NCBI GenBank assembly: GCA_037447655.1
Contig: JBBHKE010001588.1
Span: 87,433-151,432 of the forward strand
From: Zygnema cylindricum
Taxonomy: Eukaryota; Streptophyta; Zygnematophyceae; Zygnematales; Zygnemataceae
Length of the DNA: 64,000 nt
Direction: 5' to 3'
A program made the translations under genes and the position numbers. Every line of letters begins with the position of its first letter. The stretch's first letter is position 1. The notes under the pieces are model-generated. The model did not search any database and had not been told where the DNA came from. It saw only the letters and a list, made by a program, of their open reading frames with translations. Of the stretch, positions 23,496 to 34,339 are shown in pieces.

Positions 23496-23860
23496 TATTA
23501 AAAATTGAGATTAATTGATAATATAAGCTGTAATAGTTGTGACAATAATCATTACGAAAAGCCCGTGTTTTCGAATGTTAAACCCAGATTAAGTAAAACA
23601 AGTAGCAAAACATGTTCAGACTGGCCCGGTTTCTTTCAGCTACTATATTACAAGAAAGCATAAAAGCACAACCACATGTGCATGCTGAAATTCAATAAAA
23701 TTTCTAGCTTGTGAGCTTGTAAACTTGACTGCAGGGAAGTTATGAAAAATAACAAATGCCTTCACACAACAAGATTATAGCAAGATACATTAATTGAATG
23801 CAATGTCTATCAATTAAATGTTTTTTATCGGCGAGTGTTTGAACTGAAGTCTATATTCAC

Positions 23861-24358
23861 CTGTGGCGGAATTGGCTATGGAGCCTATAGCTGTTACTAT
23901 GATTTTGAAACTGAACACTTGATTAGCTACAGTGAACTCTAGCACACTTGGAGAGATGGTGACAAAGACTTCAATGGGTTGCACTATTGAGACTCTGTAA
24001 GTTGAAATTGTTGGGCCTACATTAGTACATTGTCGAGCCCACATTAGTGACCTGTCTGGTTGTGGTGTATCCTGTAGTGATCTTGCTCATCATCAAAGTA
24101 GGACTGTTATAGTCGAAGGGGTAAAAGCGCAAAGGGTATTCACATAAAGTGTAAGAGTATGTTACGCCCACGTTGTAGAAAGAGCAAAGATGTATAGCAT
24201 AGTCACAACGCCTTGTCTCGTAAATAAGTCCAGGATTTGCAGCTGAATTGGGACGGACAAATCCAGCTCCATAATCGTTGATGTTGCCTAATGCTATTGG
24301 AGCAGCTGCCAATGGCCAGATAGTCAATTGCATATCAAATGAGTGATTCTCACCTTTG
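23861..24358 (-). pseudogene. Subtilase exon: end of the catalytic domain and Fn3-like domain
   Basis: The exon is bounded by an acceptor (CTAATTCAG) before 24358 and a donor (CCACAG|GTGAAT) after 23861. It reads NINDYGAGFVRPNSAANPGLIYE, the conserved YGAGHVNP..A.DPGLVYD region, then TRQVTNVG and, after a 22-bp tandem duplication that shifts the frame, STYRVSIVQPIEVFVTISPSVLEF of the fibronectin-III-like domain. The duplication (CTAATGTGGGC / CTAATGTAGGC copies near 24020-24045) puts a stop after VTNVGSTMY. A probable additional one-base shift lies at the exon start. Confidence 0.8.
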
Positions 24359-24522
24359 CTGAATTAGAATCACATAACAATATTGAAAGTTTGACAATTA
24401 AAGTGAAATATTCTATGTATTTACAACAATATGCATATTATTCAAGATTCAAGAGAATTGGTCCGGTGTGCACTTTGTCTTTGGGTTACCCTAGGAGAGG
24501 TTTATGACTACCATGTCCTTAC

Positions 24523-24742
24523 CCGAGGTTGTGATTGCTGAATATATGGCTAATGCCAACCATGTTGGACGCAAAGATTTTAACAACAAAGCAACTCCGG
24601 ACACATGGGGAGTGTCCACAGAGATTCCGGACAAGAACTGCCACTCAGCCATTCGAGGATCCTCAGCAGACGTGAGGTCAGTTGCCACTCTTAAAGGAGG
24701 TAATGCCGCAAGAATGAAAAGTCTGGGAGCAGCAACGTTTGG
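24523..24742 (-). pseudogene. Subtilase exon with the catalytic serine
   Basis: An excellent acceptor (CTTTGCAG) precedes PNVAAPRLFILAALPP, and a donor (GTAAGG) follows ITTSG. The core SGISVDTPHVSGVALLLKS corresponds to the family's SGTSMACPHVSGxAALLK, and the nucleophile serine is kept (G-I-S). The frame is open throughout. The previous exon ends in DIMK and this one begins PNVAAP, rebuilding the usual DI.KPDV.APG motif exactly at the splice junction. Presence of introns shows a genomic rather than processed copy. Confidence 0.85.
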
Positions 24743-25150
24743 CTGCAAAGACCAAAGATTTTATCAAAAAATAGGTTGTTGGTAGCCATAAGATCCAAAA
24801 ACATACTTTTCATTCTAAGTATTGGATATTTCAACAAGACATTCCAATTCAAATTCCATATTAGCAATTTAAGGGACTACACAATGATTATAATTTCTAG
24901 TACTGTTTCACATTTTCCCAGCCACATCCGGGACGGGCAATCACGTACTAACTTATAATTTTTTGAAGTGCGTCAATTGCTTGATATAATAGCTAAAATT
25001 AAGGCAAAAAAACATATGTTTCCCCCATAACATTCCATATCTAGCAAATGCAGACAAATTTTTCATTCTTTCATAAACCATGTAGTTCTTATAATATTCG
25101 TCAGTTTAAAGCGAGTTCTGTTCTTGAGATAGTTTTCTAGTGTATCAAAC

Positions 25151-25300
25151 CTTCATAATGTCAGCCATTGGGTTTGAACCTTGTGATGAGAAATAAGGTA
25201 CTTCGGTCCTCGTGATGAGAAATAAGGTACTGTCGGTGTTGGGAGAGGTGGAGATCCTTGGACCATATAATCCCAGAGATAGTTGCGGTCGGATTTCTGT
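25151..25300 (-). pseudogene. Subtilase exon around the FSSRGP motif, with internal duplication
   Basis: The minus strand reads VQGSPPLPTPTVPYFSSRGP, the conserved PAP.VA.FSSRGPN motif. The segment AGTACCTTATTTCTCATCAC is then repeated 29 bases later and the frame shifts to VPYFSSQGSNPMADIMK, followed by a donor at 25150. The 29-bp tandem duplication breaks the frame. The 5' end of the exon is not certain. Element C inserted just upstream (25339). Confidence 0.7.
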
Positions 25301-25338
25301 GTCATCCACATTTAAAATTGTAAACACTCACTCGCTAC

Positions 25339-26387
25339 TGAAACTCTGAGACCTCCATAAGTCCTCAGAGTGGACAGCTTCCAAGAAGCCTCTAGGATAA
25401 TCCTGACCCCTTTGTATTTAAGCAAAAATAACTGCCACCCTGGCAGACAAAAACTCTGACCAACTTCACCCCTGTGAAGACAAGACTCCCCTGAGTCGAT
25501 AGCAAAAAGAATCTCTGAATTTGCTCCCCTGAGCAGTAAGTTATGGAGGGTCAAAGTTGACCTTTTGTACAGAAGCTCTCTGGGAGAGGGGGTCCTATCT
25601 TCTAATTTTTCTAAGTCCTATCTCTCTCACAGACTCTATCTACTGATGTACGGAACCAATCAGAATTGAGTTCCGTACGCAAAAGTACAGCTGCCGGTGT
25701 ACTTTATGTACGGACATTGTACGACATGGCCAAAATGTCGACACATGTCAAATCTGGATTCGGTGCCATAATCTCCGGAGTTTCCACAATCCAACGGAAT
25801 TTTGCCACGCGTCATCCGATGTGGCGATGGCCACAAACCGCCGAAATCTTCCTCCGCGATCTCGGCGCTAATCCCGGCCGTCCGATTAAATTCGGCTTTA
25901 ATCGTGGCCGTAATAAATACATGCGCTGTATTTGTTTCATTTACGAAACAAATGCGCGGTACTGATTTATGTCCGTACCGTAAGTCGTACATTACATATT
26001 ACTGGATCTATGTATCCCGTAATTAATTCTAGTTAAATGGTTTATCGCTTGTATACATATCTAAATAATTATCAAACTATATGCTTGGTAACACTACCGC
26101 TAGATGAAACGGCTAAGGCTACCGGCTACTTCGTGTCTGCCGGCCGGCAGGTACAAGGATCAAATCCTGCCGCCGGCATATACATTTTAATTAAATATAT
26201 AAACCCTAATATAAAATTCCCGTAAACCTCAGGATAGCCAAGGTAGCCATGGCTCTAGCTTCCTCTCCAATTTCTCAGTGACTGCGACAAGTTTGAGAGT
26301 TGGAGAGAGAAGTTAGAGATAGACTGCCTCGACTTCTATATTTCTTTTCAGACCTAGAAAATACTAATAAAACCATTAGTTTCTACA
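25339..26387 (-). repeat. 3' LTR of element C
   Basis: 1049 bp. On the minus strand it begins TGTAGAAAC and ends GAGTTTCA. It is preceded on that strand by the polypurine tract AAAATAAGGGGAG (26400-26388). It contains a GC-rich palindromic segment at about 26085-26180 with a tRNA B-box-like word. Confidence 0.96.
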
Positions 26388-26400
26388 CTCCCCTTATTTT

Positions 26401-29400
26401 CTAGTCAATCTTTAATTTCAGACCACACTTCTCCCTGCAAAAAATTAGTTTAGGGGAAGGCACAGGTTTGGTCATCATATCTGCTACCATCTCACTATCT
26501 GGTCTGTACTCTAAACTGATTATTTTGTTTTCTACTTTCTCTCTAACAAAGCTGAGTCTGATGTCCATGTGTTTGGCTTTAAAATGGTGTTTAGGATTGG
26601 CAGAAATAGCGATTGCTGCCTGTCACAAAATATTTTCTGCACACCACTCTTAAGGTGACCAAGCTCACCAAGCAAAGACTTGACCCACATCAATTCTTTT
26701 ACAGCAGAGCAAGAGGCCATATACTCAGCCTCCATGGTGGACTGAGCAATAACCTTTTGCTGTTTGCTACTCCAACAGCAAGCCCCATCACCCACATATA
26801 ATACATATCCAGAAGTACATCTTCTCATCGGAGCATCACCATAACTGGCATCACTCCAAGTAGTGATGTCAGTATTCTCCCCACCCAAATGCAACCATAG
26901 ATCTCTAGTTCCTACCAAGTATCTAAGGACTCTCTTAGCTGCCTCCCAATCCTTCTTAGTGGGAGCATTTAGACTTCTACTCAGCACTCCTACAGCTGCA
27001 GCTAAATCCGGCCGGGTACAATTCATAAAATAGATTAGACTTCCCACTACTTGCCTGTAAGGAATAGTCTGCATGAAATTTTGTTCTTCAGGAGATAATT
27101 CCTTGTCTAAGACTATGACTCCTTCTTCCTCACTCCCCTCACTTCCCTTCTTCAATTCCATTGGAGTTGTACAACTATTAGCTTTATCCATTTGAAATTC
27201 TTCAAGCATGTTCCCTATTGCTTCTTTTTGAGTCAATCTTATAATTTTTCTTTTTCGGTCTCTCTCTACTTGAATTCCTAAAATATATTTTGCTTCCCCT
27301 ATATCCTTCATTTCAAATCTCCCCTTAAGATCGGTTTTCAGTTTATTAATTTTTTCCATTGATTTACTTAAAACAAGCAAATCATCAAGATAAATTGCAA
27401 TAAATATAAAACCTTCCTCATCTTCGAGAACATAGATTGAGTGATCTGAGCTGATCCGAATATATCCTAGACCGGTAAGAAACTCATCAAGCTTCTTATT
27501 CCACTGTCGGGGCGCCTGTTTCAAACCATAAAGAGATTTAATCAGCCGGCATACCTTACTCTCCTCTCCTTCTTCCACAAACCCTTCGGGTTGTCGCATG
27601 AAGATCTCCTCTTCTAATTCTCCATGCAAAAAGGCTGTTTTGATGTCCATCTGGTGCACTTCCATGTCTTCCGCCGCTGCTAAACTGAGAAGTATGCGGA
27701 CGGAGGGAAATCTGACCACCGGGGCAAAGGTTTCCTCGTAGTCAATTCCTTCTTTTTGTGTAAATCCCTTTGCCACTAATATGGCCTTGTAGCGCTCGAT
27801 TGTGTTATCTGGGTTCAGTTTTAGTTTGAAAACCCACTTACAACCGATTGGTTTTCGGTTAGGTGGACAGTCCACCAGCTCCCAAGTATCGGCTGCCATG
27901 ATTGAAGCCATCTCCTCATTGATGGCTGTCTTCCACCGGTTTCTTTCTGGACAAGTCATCGCCTCTCGATAAGTTTGAGGTTCATCTTGATGAGATAGTT
28001 TAGTTACCTTGTTATTAACCTGTTTTTCTTGCAGTCTTTTGCTACTTCTCCTCCCTCCCTCAAAATCTGAGGCCGGAATAGATGGTTCTCGTGGATTCTT
28101 TCGAACAAACTCGGCTTCTCCCCTATCCCTTGATTCCGAATCAATTTCCACCACGTCTTCCGCTTCGAGTAGAGTTGTCACTGGAGTTTCCACAGCCGAG
28201 TCCTTTTTGGTCTGATTTGTTCCTGCAAGAATGTCATCGTCTCTAAAACCTGGATAGTTAGGAAGCTCAAAGTCATCAGTATTTTCTGACTCAAATCTGA
28301 TTTTTACTGACTTTGTATATTTGAAGGGATCCACAGACTTTCCTTCATCCAAAACTACTAGATGCTTTACTAAGATTATATCTTCTCTTTTTAGATCATA
28401 AACTCTATATCCTTTAACATCCTCATCATATCCTAATAAGTATCCCGGTTTTCCTTTAGGATCTAGCTTCCAATTGGACCGATCAGTATCTAGACTGAAT
28501 ACTTGACTGCCGAAAACCTTTAAATGAGATAAGTCTGGTTTCCGGCCTGTCCATCTCTCATAAGGTGTTTGATCTTTTATAGTTGAAGTAAGAACTCTAT
28601 TTTTGAGGTAATTAGCACAGTTCATTGCTTCTGCCCAAAACCTTTTTCCTATCTTCTTATCCGACAACATACTTCTAGCACTATCACTTAGTGTTCTATT
28701 TAACCTTTCAGCTAACCATTCTGTTCAGGATTTTCTGGCACTGTCTTTTGGTGTTGAACCCCATCTTCCCTCAAAAAATCCTCAAACTGGTTAGAAGTAT
28801 ACTCTCCACCATTGTCACTCCTTACTCTCTTGATTGGAGTTTCATGGAGTTTTTCGCTCCATGCTTTATATTGTCTAAAACAGTCCTCAGCTTCTGACTT
28901 GTTTTTCAAAAAATATACTCGGGAATACCGAGACCAATCATCAGTTATAGTCATCATAAATCTCTTCCCCCCCGGTGAGGGCACTCTAGCCGGTCCCCAA
29001 ATATCTGTGTGTACTAGATCTAGAAGTTTTTCTCCCTTGTAGGTGGCTGTTTTTGGAAAGGGTAATCTGTGTGCTTTACCTTGAGCACACCCACTACAAT
29101 CACTTATATCATCACTCTCACTGAACTGAATCCCTTCCACCACTCCCATCTTTTTCATCTCTCTTAACTTATCTAGATTCACATGCCCAAGCCTCTTATG
29201 CCACATCATAATATCATGAACACCAGCATAATAAAGTTTCTTCGTTTCATTACTTAAGATCAGCCTAAACATCCCATGGCTACCTTTCTCAGCAATGAAA
29301 TAGACATCCTCCTCAAAACTAGCAGTAAAGACTCCTTCCCTAGTGCTAGTGAAAAAACCCTTATCATCTAATACTGATGTAGAGATAAGATTTTTGTTCC

Positions 29401-30754
29401 GCTCCGGAATAAACAATACATCGGAGAATGTTAATATGGATGTCTTTCCTTCTACTAACACTTTCAGATCTACCGATCCTACAAGAGTAGTGGTGACTAT
29501 CCTCCCATCCCCGTACTCTATCTCTACGGTGGGAATCTTTCTTATCTTAGTGAACAAGTGCCTATCCTTACACATGTGCATTGAGGCACCTGAATCTATA
29601 ATCCAGCCTGCTTCACCTTTCAATCCACCGTAAGCACATTTCTGCCTTCGTGGAATTTCAACCTCAGTTTTCGCCTCCAACTCCTCATCCAAAAGGAGCT
29701 CATCGTCCTCGTCCTCGGATTCCGCCTCAAGTACCTGTGTGACAAGGGCCTTTTTCTTTCCTCTCGGGGTACCACCGGTCTGCCCCTCCTTTAACCGAAG
29801 CTCGGTTAGCTTGGTGCACTCTGCCATATAGTGCCCCGGTTTCTTAAAAAAATGACATAAACCTTTGGGAGCCCTTGGTTCGAACTCGCCAACCTGTTTT
29901 TTCTGCTCCCTACCCCCATAGTTTCCGACTGGTTTCCGGGAATCCTTGTTCCTCCAATCGGTCGCTGTTGCCAAGGCTTGGCCACTCTTTCCTCCCCTTC
30001 GGATCTCAATCGTATTCTCTCGAACGAGAATCATCCCTACCACAGAGTTGCATATCCACCTTGAGTCCGGCAAGTCCTGCACACGGTTGACTATGTTCTC
30101 GAACTCATCAGGTAACTTCATTAGTAAACAGTTAACTTTTTCTTTTTCACTAAAAACTTTACCCGCACTCTCTAGCTCCATGAAGAGTGTAGCAAGCTCA
30201 TTGCAAAAATCCAACATATTTCCCCCTTTGTATACATACTCCTTAACTTTCTGATCAGCCAACTGTTGTTGCTGAATCGTACCACTTCGGTACATCTCTA
30301 TGAGAGCCATCCAAAGATCGGATGCCCTCTCTACCTGCAAATGAGGACATGCAAGTCCTTGAGTGAGATGGCGTAGGATGAAGTGTTTTGCCGCCATATT
30401 GTTGAAGTCCCATGTTTCAGTATCATTCTCCTCGTTCCTCGGAATAGGTGACATGAATGCTAAACCAGTTGCTATTGGTGTGGTCGCCTCCTTCTCCTTT
30501 CCTTTGTCCACCACCTCTCCTTCCTTTGTTTCCTCCGTTGAAGGTGAATCCTCTTTCCTGGTGAATCTGCTTCCTTTAAACCCTGGAGGAATTCGAAGAC
30601 TTGATGGACTCCCCAATCGTCCACTCACTATCCCCCAAAACCTTTTTTCGCATAGAGCTCCTATCATCATACTTTCCCAGTATATGAAGCCAGTTCCATT
30701 AAAGATTGGTACCCTAGAGGGTGGGCCCATAACCTGAAACTCTGAGACCTCCAT
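26401..30754 (-). pseudogene. gag-pol polyprotein of element C (nearly intact)
   Basis: A first open frame (30754-28712, 680 codons) holds gag, a changed zinc knuckle CHFFKKPGHYMAEC (second cysteine replaced by phenylalanine), protease with a normal DSGAS site, GAG-pre-integrase (MWHKRLGHVNLDKL) and integrase (HTDIWGP, DNGGEYTSNQF). A second (28670-26532, 712 codons) continues integrase and has reverse transcriptase (YLDDLL at 27392-27375) and RNase H (TWSDASYGDAPMRRCTSG). One base is missing near 28715 (PEQNG to AERLN), and about four bases are missing at the RNase H aspartate near 26622; the last codons run to about 26401 in another frame. The gag ATG lies 20 bases inside the LTR. No other stops were seen. 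Confidence 0.92.
30720..30734 (-). other. Primer-binding site of element C (half-tRNA type)
   Basis: On the minus strand GGTTATGGGCCCACC follows the LTR end directly. All 15 bases match the complement of the anticodon arm of plant initiator tRNA-Met as I recall it. The site is inside the gag frame (Q-V-M-G-P-P). Confidence 0.85.
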
Positions 30755-31783
30755 AAGTCCTCAGAGTGGACAGCTTCCAAGAAGCCTCTAGGATAATCCT
30801 GACCCCTTTGTATTTAAGCAAAAATAAATGCCACCCTGGCAGACAAAAACTCTGACCAACTTCACCCCTGTGAAGACAAGACTCCCCTAAGTCGATAGCA
30901 AAAAGAATCTCTGAATTTGCTCCCCTGAGCAGTAAGTTATGGAGGGTCAAAGTTGACCTTTTGTACAGAAGCTCTCTGGGAGAGGGGGTCCTATCTTCTA
31001 ATTTTTCTAAGTCCTATCTCTCTCACAGACTCTATCTACTGATGTACGGAACCAATCAGAATTGAGTTCCGTACGCAAAAGTAGAGCTGCCGGTGTACTT
31101 TATGTACGGACATTGTACGACATGGCCAAAATGTCGACACATGTCAAATCTGGATTCGGTGCCATAATCTCCGGAGTTTCCACAATCCAACGGAATTTTG
31201 CCACGCGTCATCCGATGTGGCGATGGCCACAAACCGCCGAAATCTTCCTCCGCGATCTCGGCGCTAATCCCGGCCGTCCGATTAAATTCGGCTTTAATCG
31301 TGGCCGTAATAAATACATGCGCGGTATTTGTTTCATTTACGAAACAAATGCGCGGTACTGATTTATGTCCGTACCGTAAGTCGTACATTACATATTACTG
31401 GATCTATGTATCCCGTAATTAATTCTAGTTAAATGGTTTATCGCTTGTATACATATCTAAATAATTATCAAACTATATGCTTGGTAACACTACCGCTAGA
31501 TGAAACGGCTAAGGCTACCGGCTACTTCGTGTCTGCCGGCCGGCAGGTACAAGGATCAAATCCTGCCGCCGGCATATACATTTTAATTAAATATATAAAC
31601 CCTAATATAAAATTCCCGTAAACCTCAGGATAGCCAAGGTAGCCATGGCTCTAGCTTCCTCTCCAATTTCTCAGTGACTGCGACAAGTTTGAGAGTTGGA
31701 GAGAGAAGTTAGAGATAGACTGCCTCGACTTCTATATTTCTTTTCAGACCTAGAAAATACTAATAAAACCATTAGTTTCTACA
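30735..31783 (-). repeat. 5' LTR of element C
   Basis: 1049 bp, nearly identical to 25339-26387. Its last 20 bases on the minus strand (30754-30735) encode MEVSEF of gag. Short open frames on either strand recur in both LTRs and are not genes. Confidence 0.96.
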
Positions 31784-31947
31784 GCTACATGATGTCAAAA
31801 ATTTCCTTTCCTCTCTATCTTCATTGCACCGAGCGAGGTTTTCTATGTACTGTCACTCAAAGCAATCCCAACACATCAAAACATTTAGACGAAAAGAGAC
31901 ATGCGGACTGAAAAGCACATTGTAAAATATTTTTGGCATATGCTTAC

Positions 31948-32186
31948 AAAGTAGATGTATAGTAGTCGACAATTGACAACCCTGCATCATAATCCACAAC
32001 AATTGTGGGAAGCACGTGGTACTCCATCTTCACTAGCCTTGTTCCATTGTTCCTCAAAATCATTCCAGCTGCCCTCCAAGCTTAGAGGCATCGTAACCTT
32101 GACGGAGAGACGAGCCATTAACAAAATCACAGATGATAATTTTCCCACTTACACGAGGAGGGTCCAACACTCCCCCTAGACATTGG
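31948..32186 (-). pseudogene. Subtilase exon: protease-associated (PA) domain
   Basis: A strong acceptor (TTTGTGTCATTGCAG) precedes QCLGGVLDPPRVSGKIIICD, the conserved CLPGSLDP.RV.GKIVVCD stretch of plant subtilases. After a one-base frame change it continues AAGMILRNNGTRLVKMEYHVLPTIV and DYDAGLSIVDYYTST, then a donor GTAAGC at 31947. All of these are hallmarks of the PA insert between the catalytic His and Ser regions. The frameshift near 32075 (GGAGGGCAGCTGG) disables it. Confidence 0.8.
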
Positions 32187-32447
32187 CTGCAATGACACAA
32201 ACATTTTGTGAGAAACAATTTAGGTCTTGGGAGAGGATTTCTAACTCAGAGATTATGGAGGTCTCAAGTCTAAAATGCAAACATAAAGGCATACACTTGC
32301 TTAAGAGCACAATTGCTAACCAAGTACACTGCCGTCCCTATTAAAGTTAATCATCATAATTCACTGTTAATAACACTATTTAGGCAAGTGGCCCAAATTG
32401 AGCCACTTTGCAGAGCATAATTGAGTGTAGTTAATTAAAAGAAAGTG

Positions 32448-32660
32448 TCAACGCCTGTAATTCACTAACTCTAACATCGATGGATGGTGTACTTCCTCAT
32501 TGCAAATTGTGGTACCTGGCACTGGTTGTGGAAACTCTTGGAAGGGCCGCATTTTGCCTCTAAACGAGAGGCAGTTGGGTGGTGCCAGAATCCATAGTAC
32601 CATTGGTGGAGGCATAATCCTGCTAAAACATGGGATAATTAAGAGAAACACAGACTTTTG
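32448..32660 (-). pseudogene. Possible upstream subtilase exon (weak)
   Basis: The minus strand has an open stretch containing LSFRGKMRPFQEFPQPVPG, which could correspond to the segment after the catalytic His domain (family pattern ...TFRGQSL...). The match is weak and no splice sites stand out. The catalytic Asp and His regions were not found between here and 32790, so the 5' part of the gene is missing. Confidence 0.25.
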
Positions 32661-32789
32661 TTGTATAAGACACTTGGCGCCGAAGGAGACGGGTTGCTTT
32701 TTCAGTACTGTCTCCTGAGAAAACCCCTAGAGAATTAAATCAACCTCTCTGTTGTAGAACTGTTGCTTTGTCGTTGACTCTATTGCCAA

Positions 32790-33319
32790 TGCTCGACATA
32801 GGGACTAGAGATCTATGGTTGTATTTGGTTGGGGGGAACAATATTGACATCACCACTTAGAGTGATGCTAGCTATGGGGATGCTCCTATGAGGAGATGCA
32901 CGTCTGGGTATGTATTGTATGTTGTCGATGCGGCTTGTTGCTCGAACAGCAAGCAGCAAAAGGTCATTGCTCAGTCCACCTTGGAGGCTAGGTACATCAC
33001 CTCTTACTCTGGTGTAAAATAATTAATGTGGGTCAAATCCTTACTTGGTGAACTTGGTCATCTTAAGAGTGGTGTTCAGAAAGTATTTTGTGACAACCAG
33101 GCACCTATTGCCATTTCTGCCAATCCTAAATACCATTTTAAAGTAAAACATATGGACATTAGACTTAGCTTCGTTAGGGAAAAGGTAGAAGATAGAATAA
33201 TCAGTTTAGAATATAGACCACATAGTGAAATGGTAGCAGATATGATGACCAAACCTGTGCCTTCCCCTAAGCTATTTTTTTGTAAAGAGAAGTGTGCTCT
33301 GAAATCAAAAGGTGACTAG
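32790..33319 (+). pseudogene. RNase H end of copia remnant D
   Basis: The plus strand reads GTRDLWLYLVGGNNIDITT, stop, SDASYGDAPMRRCTSGYVLY, and then an open frame WVKSLLGELGHLKSGVQKVFCDNQAPIAIS...HFKVKHMDIRLSFVREKVED to a stop at 33319. It is close to the RNase H of element C. Unlike C, the FCDNQ aspartate region is intact. Everything upstream (integrase, most of reverse transcriptase) is absent. It lies on the same strand as gag fragment E at the left edge. Confidence 0.85.
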
Positions 33320-33331
33320 AAAATAAGTGGA

Positions 33332-34288
33332 GAGAAGAAATTAATGGTCGTTTTAGTATTTTCTAGGTCTAAAATTAATTGCAGAAAAGAAGCCAAGGCA
33401 GTCTGCCTCTAACTCCTCTCTTCAGCTCCCACACTTGTCGCAGTCTCTGAAGGTTGAAGTTGATCCTAGTACCTACCGTCTATCAAGCTAGCCTGTAGGG
33501 GTTAGCTTTATCCTACAAGTCTAAGATTGGCGCTGAGACATATGGGGTTCAACAAATATATAAACCTTAAAGCATAAACTAATTTATTTAACGGCAACTA
33601 TAGACGTAGTGTATAGATACAATTTTGTAAAAAACGGAGTACGATACGGTTCCAAAACGGATACCGCGCATTTTTGTTTTGACAGCAAAACAAATATCAC
33701 GCAACGATTTATGACGGCTACGATTAAAACCCGGTTTTGATCGGACGACCGCGAAGGATGCCGAGATCGCGGAATAAGATTTTGGTGTTTTTCGTTCACC
33801 ACCACATCGATTGACAGGTGGCACGACTACATTGGATTACGACATCTCCGGGGATTATAAGAACGAATCTAGATATGACATGTGTCGCCTGGTTGGCCAT
33901 GTCATACAATGGTCGTACACAAAGTACACCCACACTTGTACCTTTTTGTAAGACACAGTATTATGATTGGTGTCGTACTTGAGTAGATATAATTTTAGAG
34001 AGATATACGACTTAGGAAAATTTGGTAGATTGGACCCTCCCTCCGATAGAGCTTCTATACAAAAGGTCAACTTTGACCCTCCATAACATATTGCTCAGGG
34101 GAGCAAATTCAGAGATTCTTTTTGCTATTGACTCAAAGGAGTCTTGCCTTCACAAGGGTTAAGCGGGTCATACTTTTTGTTTGCCAGGGTGGCATTTATT
34201 CTTGTTGAAACACAAAAGGGTCAGGGTTATCTTAGAGGCTTCGTGTGAGCTGCCTACTCTGAGGACCTATGGAGGTCTCAGAGTTGCA
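33332..34288 (+). repeat. 3' LTR of copia remnant D
   Basis: It matches the C LTR family along its length, from AGAAATTAATGG...TATTTTCTAGGTCT to GGAGGTCTCAGAGTTGCA. Shared variants with the LTR at 1-395 (TGTGAG.TGCCTACTCTGAGGACC, where C has TGTCCACTCTGAGGACT) suggest the two may belong to one element. Its start is frayed (AGAAG instead of TGTAG). Confidence 0.85.
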
Positions 34289-34339
34289 AAAAACACAAAA
34301 GTGCCTATTCCGCATTCTAGACGCTTATGGTGGACGTTT

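Larger units (their letters stand above)
25339..31783 (-). mobile_element. Copia LTR retrotransposon C, recent insertion
   Basis: This 6445-bp element has two 1049-bp LTRs (25339-26387, 30735-31783) and perfect 5-bp target duplications GCTAC (25334-25338, 31784-31788). By eye the LTRs differ at only about four positions, so this is the youngest insertion in the window. It lies in the subtilase intron between the PA-domain exon and the FSSRGP exon, on the same strand as the gene. Confidence 0.97.

Noticed and set aside
25660-25992. 110-codon minus frame and 99-codon plus frame, repeated near 31056-31388
   Set aside because: Both lie within the C LTRs and occur twice because the LTRs are identical; they are not genes.
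26085-26190. A real tRNA gene in the C LTR
   Set aside because: Only a B-box-like word and a foldable region are visible; no complete cloverleaf, anticodon arm or consistent stem lengths could be drawn. It is kept only as a low-interest observation.
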